The translations under genes and the position numbers were made by a program. From the NCBI RefSeq assembly GCF_020509005.1, contig NC_063019.1, positions 1,550,001-1,614,000 on the forward strand: a stretch of DNA of 64,000 nt, read 5' to 3'. Of this stretch, positions 30,113 to 42,054 are shown in pieces; the first letter of the stretch is position 1, and each line of letters starts with the position of its first letter. The notes beneath the pieces are model-generated. The model had not been told where the DNA came from, did not search any database, and was given only the letters and a program-made list of their open reading frames with translations. Source of the stretch: Fulvia fulva (Eukaryota; Ascomycota; Dothideomycetes; Mycosphaerellales; Mycosphaerellaceae).

Positions 30113-33100
30113 TCAACCAGATCGACCTTTGCCTTTGGGATTCGTACCGCGAGCAGCTGGCAGGCCAGGGAATGCATCAGACTCGACCGTCTGCTTGCTC
30201 TGCTCTTCCGCAAGACTAAGCTGCAGTGCAAAATCCAGATCACTCATCTCGTTGGTCTTACTAGCGCCTGCAAGCAGAGGTGATACTTGTGGTGATGGTC
30301 GCGCTGAGGAACCCTTCCTCTTCTTCTGCTTAGCATGGCGGATCGGTATGTCGTATGCAGGAGGCGAGCTCGCCAAACTCTGACGAATAGCCTCCGCAAT
30401 GTCAGCATCAAGCTCTTCGTCAGTCTTTGGGCTAGTCATTCGTGGTGATGGCGACTGAGCTGGAGTCACGTCGGTAGTTGGCCACACACTGTGATCAGTA
30501 CTACTTGCCACAGTGCTAGTCGCAGTACTCGTGTCGGACGGTCTTCGCTTGGTCTCCTGTTCGAGGGTCTCTTGGCTCAACATGGCAGCATAAGCGATCA
30601 TCTCTTCCTCACTGGCACCCTCGAGCAGTTCTGTGCCGAAGCGGCCAGCGAAGCGCTGTTGATCCTTCTTGCGCTGCTCCTTCTCCCGGTTAAGCTCAAA
30701 CTGTTCGTTGTCAATGTAGTTCTTGAGGTTGACTCGAGTTGCACCAGAGAAGCGCTCGCCACCGTTATTGCTGCCACGCTCTGAACGGCGGAGACGACGT
30801 TTCTGAGATTTGTATTGATCTGCGGCAGATGAGCTGAATGACCAGTACCGAAGCTGATTGCCGAGCGAAACCACTCCACGAAGGGTGGTCGAATCCGGAT
30901 CTACGCAGATGGCACCAGCAGCGAACATGTTAATGCCGACGCCTTGCGGCGATGCCTGAGCCTGCACAAGCCGACGTCGAGCACGAGATGAGTGACGCGA
31001 GTGCAGCACACGGATTGGCTGCATGTCCGATGCTAGCGGATCCCAAGCTTGCACAAGGCCATCATTACCACCGTGGACCAAGTACAGCGAAGACATGGCC
31101 AAGCAGGATATCTGAGGGGAATCTGTGTGTATGATGCGAACGGGGTCGATCGTGTTGAAATTGTCGATCGACCTTGAAATAGGAGCGCGAACGTCCCAGA
31201 CCACGACCGAGCCAAGCTTGGTACCTGCAGCGAACAGCCGAGCCCTTTGACCAGGTACATCGGCAGGATTCGCAGTAGGCTCCGAACCGGACATTGGCGT
31301 GAAGGACGGGGAAGATGCATTCGAGCGACCAGAAAAATTGAGTAGCGGATCCTCTGACGTGGTTTGCGCGGCGAAAGTAGACAAGTCAATAGTCGTGGAC
31401 GTGATTTCCACTTTCTTGAGTCCGCCAAGGGAGAAATTTGAGGTTCGCCACTCTTCAGTCGTGGGACGTGGAGTGATGGACCCTGTAAAGTCTTCCTGAG
31501 CAAGTGAATCTTCCAGGCGGTCGAAGGAGAACGTCGGCGTTGGCGCGAGTACCGGAGAAGCAGTGCCACCAAAGAGTGAGGGCGGACTGGCTGACTGTGT
31601 GCTGCCTGAGGTCAAAGGCGGCGTTGTGATGGAACTCGTGACTGGCTTGTCTTGAAAGCGAGTGCGGCTATACCGCTTGATCGAAGACACGCTTTCTTCC
31701 TCGATGCCGCAATCGAAGACCAGGACGTGCTCGCCAGCATTACAACCATCGTCGCCAGCAAAGTCCACTTCCAGTCTCCGGCGCATGTCCCAACCAGAAC
31801 AAGAGCGCTGAAAGTCCCTAGGCTTGCGCGCAGCAAAGGCTTCGATTTCTCGCGTTTCTGCTGAAACTTGGTCCTTGCCTAGGCACATGCCGTTCCACGA
31901 CGTCCGAGGTGAGTAGCTGCCGTCGACAGTAGCATCTGCGTAAGGATCAATCTTGGCGACTCGCCTGCTTGGTTCCACCGCGTTCCAGTAGACACTCCGT
32001 CCAGTGAGCCATGCAGTACGCTCAAGCGCCTCATCATCTAGACGAGTGCCGCGCTCGACATGGGACCGCTTAGGAAACTTGGTCATGTAGAACAATTCGC
32101 CGAGAGCATTCATCACTACAGCCCAGATGCGGTTCTGGGCCTGACGCTTCAGGGTGTAGTCGTTATCGATCGCGATAGCCACGATAGGAACACCGGGACT
32201 CAGCACCCAACGAGCCGTCACCTCACCACGGCCAAAGCGCTGATTACGATTGTTGGAGCCGTTGACAGCGCCGAGACTATAGGCTGTGAGCACACCCAAT
32301 GAAGAACCAGTGAGGATGCCGACCAGACCGTCCGTGAGCGAAGGTATTGAGGTGGACTTGGCGATCCAGATTGAGGTAATAGCTTCCTTGCTCGATGCAA
32401 TCCTGGGTATGCCGACTTCGGGAACAGAGAGGGCAGACGAGAATTGCAGAGAACGGCCACGCATTTCTTCTGTTGACCGAAAGTATGCCATGCCTCCAGG
32501 TGAGCCTTCGCCAACCACCATACCGAACGGCTGACTGACATCCATAACATTCGGCACACCCACGACTTCGCCGGGGCCAAGACCGTACTGAGCATCTCCT
32601 GGGAAACGCTCGGCGAACTGCAAGAAGAATTGTGGATCAGACAAACCCCATGCATCGCATTTGCCAGTAGTCGGATCGCTGCTAGTCACAGTACCGACAT
32701 CATCAGCTCCATGTATGAAGCGTGGCGGGCGTTTGTTGAGACCTGTACCGAATGTAGCATGAAGGTGGTTGATGGTTGTGAACAAATTAGAGCTGTAGGT
32801 CGCAAGAGGCGCCACATTACTGCTGTGTCCAGAACGAGAAGCGTGCGCATTTGGGGCAGGCTGAACAGGCTTGCCACGGCTCAGTGAGCGCAGAAGTCTG
32901 GTCCGCATGATATACTCGCTGCGCCATGATGCAAGAGCTGTCAGGCGTGTGAAAGCTCGTCTGTCGGAGCGGAGGATCGTTTGTGCCTCATCGTCATCGT
33001 CGTCATGGAAAGCCGCGTTGATCGAGTCGGGACCTGGGAAGTAGTGCGCGAAGGCAGTCCGCCAAGCGTGGGGACCGGTAACAAGATCGTGGAACCGTTT

Positions 33101-33847
33101 TGAGACTAGTGACACAGATGCCAGGTCAGTAGGTGACAGACGCGCCAACGCGTGTGTCAAGAGCTCTGCTATATGTTAGAGCTGTTCACGAATCCACAGC
33201 GGCGTGTAATACTAACCATTCGGCAACTCTTGTACGGGAGCACGCTTGTCGCTTGGGCTACGCTGCTTCTTGATGACTTCAAACTCAGGCACTTGTCTCT
33301 TGCGTACTGGTGGTGTAGATGCTTGCTCATACTCTGCGATGCGGTTGCGCGCAGGTGGCGAGGGCGTGTTCCTGGCGCTCAGTCTTCGGTCCCCGCGGGA
33401 CTGAGCACCATCGGCAGCTTCCTGCAGTGAGGCAGCGAGTGAGGCATCGAGTGCAAGCTGATCGCTTGGCTCTGTCGTGCTGTCCACGCCGGCGTCGTCT
33501 TCTGAGGACAGAGCGACTGCTGGACGGTGGTCGTGGAGAGGAAGTCCATGCTGGGAGGCTGGAGACGGGGATTGCTCGGTGGTGTTCTCTGTGGCTACTC
33601 TTGAGGAATTCGCATAGGGCTCGGGTTGCATAAAACTTGGTGAGGGAGGTAGAGAGCTGTAGTGGACTGAGCCAGATTCGCCTGGGTCAGTCGGTGCGCG
33701 GTACGGCTGGCGAGAGTGGTGGGCGGCGGTGTTGTTGTCGAGGCAAAGGAGATGGTCGTGACGCAGCGCGAGATGATCGTGCTGACTCGGACCTGGAATT
33801 GCAGGAAGGTTTGCCGTGTGCACGAGCAGTGATCCACTTTCTACCAA
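30113..33847 (-). CDS. F-box / WD40 / ubiquitin-interacting-motif protein, Ufo1-like
   Basis: Two exons, 33217-33847 and 30113-33165, joined across a 51-bp intron that falls inside the F-box (LPN-ELLTHALARLSPTDLASV). 1227 residues if translation starts at 33847; an internal Met (MQPEPYANSS) may be the true start. After the F-box come WD40-type blades (TKLGSVVVWDVRAP, SLYLVHGGNDGLVQAWDPL). The C-terminus has ubiquitin-interacting motifs: DADIAEAIRQSLAS and DLDFALQLSLAEE. A similar motif precedes the F-box (LALDASLAASLQEA). F-box plus WD40 plus C-terminal UIMs is the architecture of yeast Ufo1, an SCF substrate receptor. Likely role: substrate recognition in an SCF ubiquitin ligase, self-limited through its UIMs. 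Confidence 0.85.
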
Positions 33848-34764
33848 CTACAAATGTACCTAGGTACATACACATCATCTTCGCCACCGACCTCACCTCA
33901 CCCCATCATATGATAGAGTCAACATGCACAGTCCTGCTCTCTCACACCCGAAGCTGGGTGGGCAGTGTAGTCTCCGACCATCCACGGTCTGGTCCTAGCC
34001 ATCAGCCCATCGCCATCGGCACCAGCAAACGACGATATGTCAACCCACTCCCGGCGGGCCATTGCGAGCCAACCCTCACTACGAGATTCGAAGGTGCGGT
34101 CCAGCAATCTTTCCCCGTACTCTACAGGGCGTCTCTCAGCAAGATGCTCCAACACGCAAGCACCAGCACTACTTTGCGTTAAACCAGCATATTCAGCCTC
34201 ACTATACCTGTTCGAGGTGTTAGTTCACGTCCGTGCTACCCCCATGTGCCTGTCGTTGACGTATTAGAGAAGGACGCAGCTGGCAGGGAACAAGCTGACT
34301 TTGGAGAAACTCTGACCGAGAGCAGGTACAAAGGGATCTCCATGTTGACTTGCGCCTGTCTGATCAAATTCTCGATGCCTGGCCAGCTATGTTTCGCCAG
34401 CACCAGTTTCTCAGTGCGGTGCAGCGCAGTCTGCTCTTAGCTCACAGTTATGAGGCTGCTGCATAGCAATTCTCATTGCGCTCGCTAACAAGATTAAATT
34501 CCATCAGTGGCCTGATGAAGGTAGGGTTGAACAGCGGCACTGGTATACTCCGGACAAGCAAATGCCGGCAGCTTCCAATTTCGGAATGCACGGATCGCGT
34601 CTCGACACCCTGTTTTCACGTGGTACCCAGGCCCCCAATGCTTGTCACCAGATGTACAACAATAGTTGGTGGCTAGGTCACCTCTCGCGGTCATTCGTTT
34701 CGTCGCGACCTCTTCCTTTCATGCACTAGCACACAGACCTCACGACGGAACTCGTGCCTCAATA
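33848..34764. other. Intergenic, about 0.9 kb
   Basis: It separates the F-box gene (minus) from the secreted-protein-like gene (plus). Nothing recognisable; several short frames without features. Confidence 0.35.
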
Positions 34765-35532
34765 ATGGCTCTACTACCGCGCAACTATGGCGCCATGATA
34801 TGCAATGGACCATTCAATGGTGGCACCGGCTTGGATCTCCGAGAAGCAAAGAGTAACGTTGTGGACTTCTGTACCAGCGTGGCGCAAGCGAATGTCGGCA
34901 TCGATGCGAACCAGACGGCAACCTATAAGACTTCTCGCGGCGACTCAGATATGAGTGTGTCAATCACTTACTCCAGCACATGCGAAGCAGATGCGGTCTA
35001 CACCATTGACATCAACACATGTGAGCAAACCTTCTACAGGATACTGGAGGAATGCGACAGCCATGTCAAAGGCAACCTAGGACACTTCGGCGGCAATGTC
35101 ACCAACGATTGTGGTGTCTATGATATCTCAACCGAGATCAAGGAGATTGTTCGATGTGGCGGCAACCCATACAATGATCCAATGGATCTGTACACTTCTG
35201 CCATCGACGACGCGATCTACGAGTACTGCAACAAGTCCTTGATGCTGAGTTCGAGTTTCGAGAATAACGACAAGTTCTTCCAGTCTGTGCCGCCAGGAAA
35301 GTCCTACCACAACTATGTCTCGAGCAGTTTGCTTGTCAGGATCATGACGCAGTTCAGCGATCAGGGACAGGAGGATTGCGCTGTGACAGCGGACTTCAAC
35401 ACAAAGGGCGAAGAGTGTCGAAGGAAGTTGTCGGCTTTGCGCGATCAATGCGGTGTGCAAGGAGGTGGATTGAGTGAGAACGGGAAGAATGGATGTGTTC
35501 TATGGACTATGTGGGGACAACATCTGCGCTGA
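34765..35532 (+). CDS. Cys-rich protein with the C-terminal domain type of fungal GH18/LysM proteins
   Basis: From ATG 34765 (an upstream in-frame ATG is at 34666) 255 residues are read. Cysteines are spaced regularly (NDCGVYD, EYCNKS, DCAVTADF, ECRRKLSALRDQCG). The end, GEECRRKLSALRDQC...NGCVLWTMWG, resembles the short domain found at the C-terminus of many fungal chitinase-like proteins. No signal peptide or catalytic domain is seen, so it may be a domain-only protein or the remnant of a larger one whose 5' part is lost. Confidence 0.5.
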   Translation: MALLPRNYGAMICNGPFNGGTGLDLREAKSNVVDFCTSVAQANVGIDANQTATYKTSRGDSDMSVSITYSSTCEADAVYTIDINTCEQTFYRILEECDSHVKGNLGHFGGNVTNDCGVYDISTEIKEIVRCGGNPYNDPMDLYTSAIDDAIYEYCNKSLMLSSSFENNDKFFQSVPPGKSYHNYVSSSLLVRIMTQFSDQGQEDCAVTADFNTKGEECRRKLSALRDQCGVQGGGLSENGKNGCVLWTMWGQHLR

Positions 35533-35678
35533 AATGCAACACTGGATCTTCTGGTGCCATGGCATCTACACGACATGGTGTCACAACGAAGTCTGGCTGC
35601 AGAGTGCTTCGAACCAACATTTGCAACGCAGTCGCTCACTCAAGAACTTTCATGATTCAACGGATCTTCGACAAGCTT

Positions 35679-36275
35679 TCATAAACCAGCGCCAGTATTC
35701 AGACAGTCTACGTCGACCTCATGCTGTGTGCTTGTCTCTGGAGCATGAATGGCTAAGGAGGCTGGTGGAGTCGATCTGTTCGGGGAGCTGTGAGCAGCAT
35801 TGTCAGTGCCTGTCACCTTCAACTTTCGAGAGACGTCCCACCTCGAATGCTTGCCGAGCTCGACATCAGCTTCACCTTTAGGTCCCAAAGGTCCCGTCCA
35901 CTTGATGTGTTTCCAGTAGAAGGTCATGCCAGCGACTGCCAAAGTCGCAACTGATATCACGGTTGCGAGTACGCCATAGACATTGGTCGGAATTACGTTG
36001 TTGTGATCCCCCAGTCGATGATCAGTTGGAAAGACTATCGTTGCAGTTGTGGTGGATGGAGCTGTGTGGATGGAGGAAGTGAGGGTGAGGGTGGATGATA
36101 TGGAGGTGATGTTCTGAAGCTCCGACGAAGCTTTGGCTGGTATGAAAGTAGTCCGCATTGCTGAGTGCAGTTGTTGTCGATCGGCTGCCGTGAGTCGAAA
36201 TACAAAGACATCTAGTTTCGCCAGACCGCGAGCTCCAAAGGACCGGAGGAGAATTACTGGGGATGAACCGCGCAC
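35679..36275 (-). CDS. Small single-pass membrane protein, hypothetical
   Basis: 198 residues. A Ser/Thr-rich stretch (SSTLTLTSSIHTAPSTTTATI) precedes one membrane helix (NVYGVLATVISVATLAVAGMTFYW) and a charged cytoplasmic tail. The true start may be the Met of MRTTFIPAK. Family not recognised. Convergent with the preceding gene. Confidence 0.45.
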   Translation of the reverse strand: MRGSSPVILLRSFGARGLAKLDVFVFRLTAADRQQLHSAMRTTFIPAKASSELQNITSISSTLTLTSSIHTAPSTTTATIVFPTDHRLGDHNNVIPTNVYGVLATVISVATLAVAGMTFYWKHIKWTGPLGPKGEADVELGKHSRWDVSRKLKVTGTDNAAHSSPNRSTPPASLAIHAPETSTQHEVDVDCLNTGAGL

Positions 36276-37621
36276 GAGAAGCTGCAGCTAGCTCACGAAA
36301 GCAATCTGAGTGTCATCTGCTGCTGTGTAACGTGAATTCAGATCAGCGTGCCTATGGCGCTGCAATGTTTCGAGCTTTCCTTTCTCGGCTCCAGAAGTTC
36401 AGCCGCCACATGTGATGGCAAAGTGGTAGTGGCCACCGCGTGGAGTCAGCACATAGGCACCGGACTCGATCGAACACACCTCAGACCTCCATGCGCTTGC
36501 GCCTCACAGTAAGGTCACGTGGTGAGGTTGCCAGTGGGCGAGCGGCACGCCATGCCATCAGACACACAATCGCGCTTCGCCTCGATCGTTGGTCCGTGCA
36601 TCATTATCGGACACTCTGTATTACGAATACCATGATATACCTACCCCTCCGTACCTACTTGACCACCCTCCTACGTACGTCTAACCATATCTCATACTAC
36701 CTTACTCTCCGGTTCCACTTGGCAGGCTGGTCTTGTCAATTACTCACATAACTTCGATCACCGGAGAAGTCGGCTGAGCACGAATGGAGTCTTCACGAAA
36801 TCAGCCATCGTACGTAGTGTCATAGCACAGACCTGGAAAGTGATCGATGCTCCAAATGACCCTCAAGGAAGTTCGCAGCCGCTGGTCGATCCCTGAGATC
36901 CATCTACGTGCTTGAGCATTGCGTGGATCATAGCGACCAGTGGGAGGCACTTGAAGCAGAGTACGGTACGCAGACGGTGGTGTTTGTGAAAACATCGTGT
37001 GGCGAATTATATGAATTTGGCTAGTAACCGATGCCAAATGTGCTGTCTTTGTAGTAGACGTCAATGGTCTCAGCATAGGTCCTTTTGCTAGCTATGGTTA
37101 GGCATTGGAGGCGCACTGTCGTTCCGATCTGTCACCAATCGCTCGTCGATGTAGGTAATTGTACCGGCCGAAGTTGGTAGCCTACCTTTGAGCTCATGAG
37201 ATGAGGTCTGTTCTGACCACTGTACGAATGTCGAAGAGTGCTGGCCTTCCTATGTCCGCCTTGAGCGCCCGACCAAACGTCTGAGTACGGGACTCGAACG
37301 CAGAGCCTTGGCGAAATTGCGCAACAAAATGCAAAACAATCGAGACCTGCTTGCATTTCTGATCTCAGCGCCTCAATGGCAGTCCCTTGAACAGACTACA
37401 AGACTTGATTGGTCCCGATTGTTATGTTGGTGCATTTCTGAAGCGCAATATATAGGCAATAGTTTGATGCCCTCCAGCCGCCACCACTTTGGCATTGCTG
37501 CTTCGCCTTGACGGCATGCTCGACAGATGACGAGACGTGACTATCCCACCTCCATCCTATGACCAGCCGGTGGGTGATATAGAGGCACATTGCGCGGCTC
37601 GGCATCATATTCTTCCACAAT
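36276..37621. other. Gene-poor stretch, about 1.3 kb
   Basis: No frame has a convincing composition or domain. I see no tandem repeat, tRNA or transposon part. Confidence 0.35.
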
Positions 37622-38104
37622 CTACTGCGTCTTGCCCTTCCCCTCTCCCGCCTCCGTATGCTCCAAAAGATGCGGCTTCCACGCAAGGAACACCCACCTC
37701 AACCCCAACAACACCGCCATATTCACCGTCCCACCGACTAAAAACAGCTCCTTCACCCCATGATCCTCCCCAGTCAACCACAGCCACGCAAACAACGCCC
37801 CTAGAAAGACCTCCCCGGTCCCCTGCACAAGATACGCCGCCTTCCTAAACCCTCGCTGCTGCTCCCCAGCATTGCCAGATCTCGGGTTCGGCCACGAGAG
37901 GATCAGCGGGATCGTCAGGCCTGCAACAACGCCCCCGAAGATTCGAGTGAGAACTCTCGTCGCGGGAGTTATGAGGGTGGGGGACTTGAGGATGATGTGC
38001 AGGGCGATGTCGGGGTTGAGGAGGAGGGAGGGGAGAGAGGAGATGTTGCCGAGGATTTCGGCGAGGAGGGCGAGGCGGAAAGGAGTCAGGCCTAGGGATG
38101 CCAT
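37622..38104 (-). CDS. Integral membrane protein, hypothetical
   Basis: From the Met at 38104 (MASLGLTPFRLALLAEIL) 160 residues are read with about four hydrophobic helices, including VFLGALFAWLWL and VNMAVLLGLRWVFLAW, and a polar C-terminus. The frame is open further upstream (to about 38806), but that part reads as untranslated leader in composition. The small four-helix layout is common among fungal proteins of unknown function. Confidence 0.5.
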   Translation of the reverse strand: MASLGLTPFRLALLAEILGNISSLPSLLLNPDIALHIILKSPTLITPATRVLTRIFGGVVAGLTIPLILSWPNPRSGNAGEQQRGFRKAAYLVQGTGEVFLGALFAWLWLTGEDHGVKELFLVGGTVNMAVLLGLRWVFLAWKPHLLEHTEAGEGKGKTQ

Positions 38105-38827
38105 AGCGGAGGGTACGACGGGTTCTACAAGGTGGGTCGTTTCGAGGTTTGGGAGGGTGATGTCGATGGGGACTTCGATGGCCACGCTGCCTTTGGATTC
38201 GTTGTATTGGAGGCGTGGTGGGAGCTGGGATAGTTGGTCGTTGTTGACGATGAGGTGTAGCTGGAGGTAAGCTGGGATCTTGTAGGTCATGGAGATGGAG
38301 TGGTAAGTATGATGCACAGGTCTGTTACTGGAATGGAAGGATGATGTTGGGGTACTTGGATACTTCGGGTCATGACGGAGGCTTGTAACAACATGTCTCG
38401 ATGGAGGTCTCGGTACATGCACTTGAACGTCGTTGATGCAGGTATGAAGCCTGGTCGCAGAATCATGTGAGGTGGCAGCTTTCACGTGGCAGGCGACGTC
38501 ATGTTCGAAACGCGAGTTCATTTTACATGGATCTTGTTGTTGCAGATGATCAAATGGTCCTCTGACACGTTGCTGTCGACCATGGCCAGCACAGATTGCA
38601 TACGCATACATGTACAGCTCGCCTACATGCGGTCGACGGGCAGTAGCTATTGGGCGGGACGGTGATTGAGAGCCGGAACGGTGGTACCTTGCAGCTGCCA
38701 CGTCGTCGTCAGGAGAGGGAACAGGCATCCGCTTCCATAACTCACCCAGACCGCCAACACCAGGCCAATCGTGCTGCTTCTGCTGCGCTGATGCCCGATC
38801 TAACATCTTCTGTCAAGTCAGGCTACG
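38105..38827. other. Divergent promoter region
   Basis: Between the small membrane protein (minus) and the DDHD gene (plus). It contains the leader of one or both genes; nothing else recognised. Confidence 0.35.
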
Positions 38828-41563
38828 ATGTCTAGCTCGGCCGTCCACCAGCACAACCAATACCTGCGAGAGGTCATCACAGAGGCCCCTCCACCCATAA
38901 ATGCCAGATTCTTCTATAGGTCCGATCTGCCCATCGATGATCCGCTCTCACCCTTGCCACCACCAGCAACCACGAGCGACAGTGCATGGGTCAAACAACC
39001 ACCCAAGCCATTCTCCCAATATGACAATACCGCCCTCGACAAGGCATGGCACGAGCTCAGGAGGAAGATCTTGAGATGGAACGAGGAAAGAGGCGAGAAG
39101 GATAAGAGCGACTCGAAGGAAAGTAGTCGAGTCCGACAGAGGTCCGGTTCTTCGACCTCAAGAAGTGGACGAAGAGGATCCGGTTCGAAAGATCCAGTTG
39201 GACGATCGAAACTAAGCAAGCTAGCTGCCTCTGGCCTGAACCAAGTGGAAAGCCCAGCAGCCGAGGACGAGACGCCTGCAGAGGTCCCAGATACTGCTGC
39301 AGAGTTGCCAGCCGAACACAGCACCACGGGCAAACCTTTCACGAGGCTGCCTTCACGACATGCTTCCTCTGCGAACACCCCCATCCGGCCACGTCCAAAG
39401 CAACATGACACTTACAAATGGGACGATTCGACACATCTCCGAGACCATAGCTCCGCGCCAGATAAGAGGAAAGAGGTCGAGCCGAGTCCCAAAGACAAGG
39501 TTGCTGTGGGTTTGTCGCGACTACACCAGGTGGAATTGCCGGATCTGCAGATGACCCCGATCTACTGGGCACCAGTCCACGATACAGCACAAGTAGTACG
39601 CGGGACATGGTTCTACCAGGACACAATGCTGCCGGTGGAAACGCCGGTGGCTAACATGCTGGAAGCTGGATATGTTGATCTGCAAGTCTGGACCGAAACA
39701 TGGAAGGACGAGCTTAACAGCGCTGTCGAAGTCGGCGCTGTCGGCGAGATGAAGATTGTGCATAAGCTATGGCCGGACAAAGTCACTCATTCCTCCACTC
39801 CGCCTGGTAGTATCAGGCGTCCATCAAGAGAAGACGACCTGCTGCGAGCTGCAACCGCGAAGCTATTCGTTGGAGAACCGGAGACTGATGAGCAACAGAG
39901 GGCAAGAGCTGTCGAGGCCGCATGCGACATTATTGATATCGCCAGTGGTGCTGACGGATCCGACAATAAAGCTTATGGAGAGTCGACGTACGGTAGGGCA
40001 GGCAGCGCGCGTCAGTACAATACGTGTGGCGTCATATATGCGAACGATCGAGAAGCAAAGATCTTGAAGCCAACACTACTACCTTCTGCTTATTATGGTA
40101 GGCGACCACTAGCCAACTACATTCGCAAGGGTCACTCAATCGGCATACCTGTGGTTCGCGGCTTCGACCAATCCACCTGGGACAAATTACATCCTCCCAA
40201 GACTGGCGCCAAGACGCAAAAGGCAAAGCAAGGCGCTGCTTCTGCTGGGCCGGATGCGAAGAAGAGGAGTCAAGTCGACCCCGATCTTGCGAAGAGTGAA
40301 AAGCCGGAAGTCACAGATCTGGTTTTCGTGATCCACGGTATAGGTCAGAAGCTGAGTCAACGTATGGAGAGCTTCCACTTCACACATGCTATCAATGCCT
40401 TTCGGCGAGAAGTTATGGTTGAGCGCGGTAACAAAGAGGTCAAGACACACTTCCGCAAGGACATGGGTGGCATCATGGTGTTGCCTGTCAACTGGCGACA
40501 TTCCCTGTCATTCGAAGAGGGTGGCTACAGAACAGAGAACGACTCACGCGCGGATGACCCCTCGGTCAATGAGTTCACCCTCAACGACATCACACCTGAC
40601 ACCCTACCTTCCGTCAGAGGCATTGTCAGTGATGTTATGCTCGACATTCCATACTACATGTCTCATCATCAGCCCAAGATGATCGCAGCCGTGATTAGAG
40701 AAGCGAATCGAGTCTACAAGCTCTGGTGCCAGAACAACCCTGGATTCTCGGAACATGGCAGAGTCCACATCATTGCGCACTCTCTCGGCAGCGTCATGTC
40801 CATTGATATCTTGTCCAACCAGCCGACGATCGTCCCAGAGCACCTTGCAGATCCAACCCAAGTCGACATCGAAGACGTGGATCACTTTCTCTTCAACACC
40901 CACAATCTATTCCTGGCAGGCTCGCCAGCGGGCTTCTTCATCCTGCTCCGCAAGTCTCAACTACGACCTCGCATAGACCATCCATCGGCCCAAGCGCTTT
41001 CCGACCCTACCACCAACGTAGCCTCTATCTGCGGCGAACGTGGTCAATATGGCTGCATCTCCGTCGACAACATCTACAACATCATCAACGGCTACGATCC
41101 GGTCGCCTACCGCATGAATGCCGCCGTAGACGTCGGCTACGCAGCTGCCCTCCGCAAAGCGACCATCCCGTCAAACACACCAGGATTCTGGTTTTCGGCT
41201 GGCACGTCGAATACTTCTCGGTGGTTCGGCGGGTACTCTAGCTCCGCTAACAACGCTGCTATCGCTCCGACCTTGCCGAGGCTTCCGAGCAATGTTGAAC
41301 TCGAAACGCATAATTTCACGCGCGAGGAGATTGCGGAGAAGAGGATGTTGCTGCTTAATGATAATGGGCAGATTGACTTCATGGTGAAGTATGGCGGTGG
41401 TGCTTTTGAGATTCAGTATTTGACTATGTTGGGTGCGCATAGTGCTTATTGGGGTCTTAAGGACTTTATCAGGATGGTGGTTGTTGAGGTTGGCAGAAGC
41501 GGTGGACGGGATGGGACGCTGCCTGGGCTGAGAGCTGTGAAGAGGAGGCTAGAGAGGAAGTGA
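38828..41563 (+). CDS. DDHD-domain phospholipase (PA-preferring PLA1 family)
   Basis: A single exon of 911 residues. The N-terminal part carries the WWE-like substrate region of this family (NARFFYRSDLPIDDPLSPLPP). The lipase core begins with DLVFVIHGIGQKLSQRMESFHF at about residue 498, and the nucleophile elbow AHSLGSVMSIDILS lies at about residue 650 (Ser in HSLGS). The DDHD domain follows (HFLFNTHNLFLAGSPAGFF; YDPVAYRM; QIDFMVKYGGG). All parts are in the expected order and the length fits fungal orthologues. Family enzymes hydrolyse phosphatidic acid and related lipids and act on mitochondria or the early secretory pathway. Intact. Confidence 0.9.
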   Translation: MSSSAVHQHNQYLREVITEAPPPINARFFYRSDLPIDDPLSPLPPPATTSDSAWVKQPPKPFSQYDNTALDKAWHELRRKILRWNEERGEKDKSDSKESSRVRQRSGSSTSRSGRRGSGSKDPVGRSKLSKLAASGLNQVESPAAEDETPAEVPDTAAELPAEHSTTGKPFTRLPSRHASSANTPIRPRPKQHDTYKWDDSTHLRDHSSAPDKRKEVEPSPKDKVAVGLSRLHQVELPDLQMTPIYWAPVHDTAQVVRGTWFYQDTMLPVETPVANMLEAGYVDLQVWTETWKDELNSAVEVGAVGEMKIVHKLWPDKVTHSSTPPGSIRRPSREDDLLRAATAKLFVGEPETDEQQRARAVEAACDIIDIASGADGSDNKAYGESTYGRAGSARQYNTCGVIYANDREAKILKPTLLPSAYYGRRPLANYIRKGHSIGIPVVRGFDQSTWDKLHPPKTGAKTQKAKQGAASAGPDAKKRSQVDPDLAKSEKPEVTDLVFVIHGIGQKLSQRMESFHFTHAINAFRREVMVERGNKEVKTHFRKDMGGIMVLPVNWRHSLSFEEGGYRTENDSRADDPSVNEFTLNDITPDTLPSVRGIVSDVMLDIPYYMSHHQPKMIAAVIREANRVYKLWCQNNPGFSEHGRVHIIAHSLGSVMSIDILSNQPTIVPEHLADPTQVDIEDVDHFLFNTHNLFLAGSPAGFFILLRKSQLRPRIDHPSAQALSDPTTNVASICGERGQYGCISVDNIYNIINGYDPVAYRMNAAVDVGYAAALRKATIPSNTPGFWFSAGTSNTSRWFGGYSSSANNAAIAPTLPRLPSNVELETHNFTREEIAEKRMLLLNDNGQIDFMVKYGGGAFEIQYLTMLGAHSAYWGLKDFIRMVVVEVGRSGGRDGTLPGLRAVKRRLERK

Positions 41564-42054
41564 AGGTCGAGGTCTTGAGGCCAAAGGGGAGGAATAGGTT
41601 GATGTCGCGTTGCATGTCGTAGGCGTTTTCCTCGATTGAGACGCGGATAGAATAGAGGTTCGTGGAAGTTGAGATACCCCGTTATTGATTTACTGATTTT
41701 ACGCAACATACAGTGTCGTGCTCCAACCATCTCATTCGCTTCTAGTATCTATTCTCAGCCTTGCTTTACGAACTTCTGAGTGATCTTCGTCCTCCCTCTG
41801 ACTCAAGCGTAGACGGCATACGTCCCTTCCTCTGTCAACCTCAGCCAAGTCTGTTCAGTAGGCTTCAGTGATTGCCTTCCCATCATCGAATCAGGAGGGG
41901 GGCGTAACCGATTTGGCGGTAATGAAGGGTCGAGGACGAAGTCCGCGGCTGTGGGTGTTGATCGGATGTAGCTGACCTTCGAAGCCGGCTCTCGAGTACT
42001 GATCATGTCTCGAGTCTCGAGTCTCGAGTCCCCCGCAGGCGAGCGCACCCACTC
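41564..42054. other. Convergent 3' region
   Basis: It lies between the DDHD gene and the first LPQEL-family gene. A short repeated CGAGTCT motif occurs near 42009-42028 (three copies). No gene seen. Confidence 0.35.

Noticed and set aside
37270..37330. Sequence resembling a minus-strand tRNA T arm (GGGACTCGAACGC)
   Set aside because: The stem does not pair, and no anticodon or D arm follows at the right distance.
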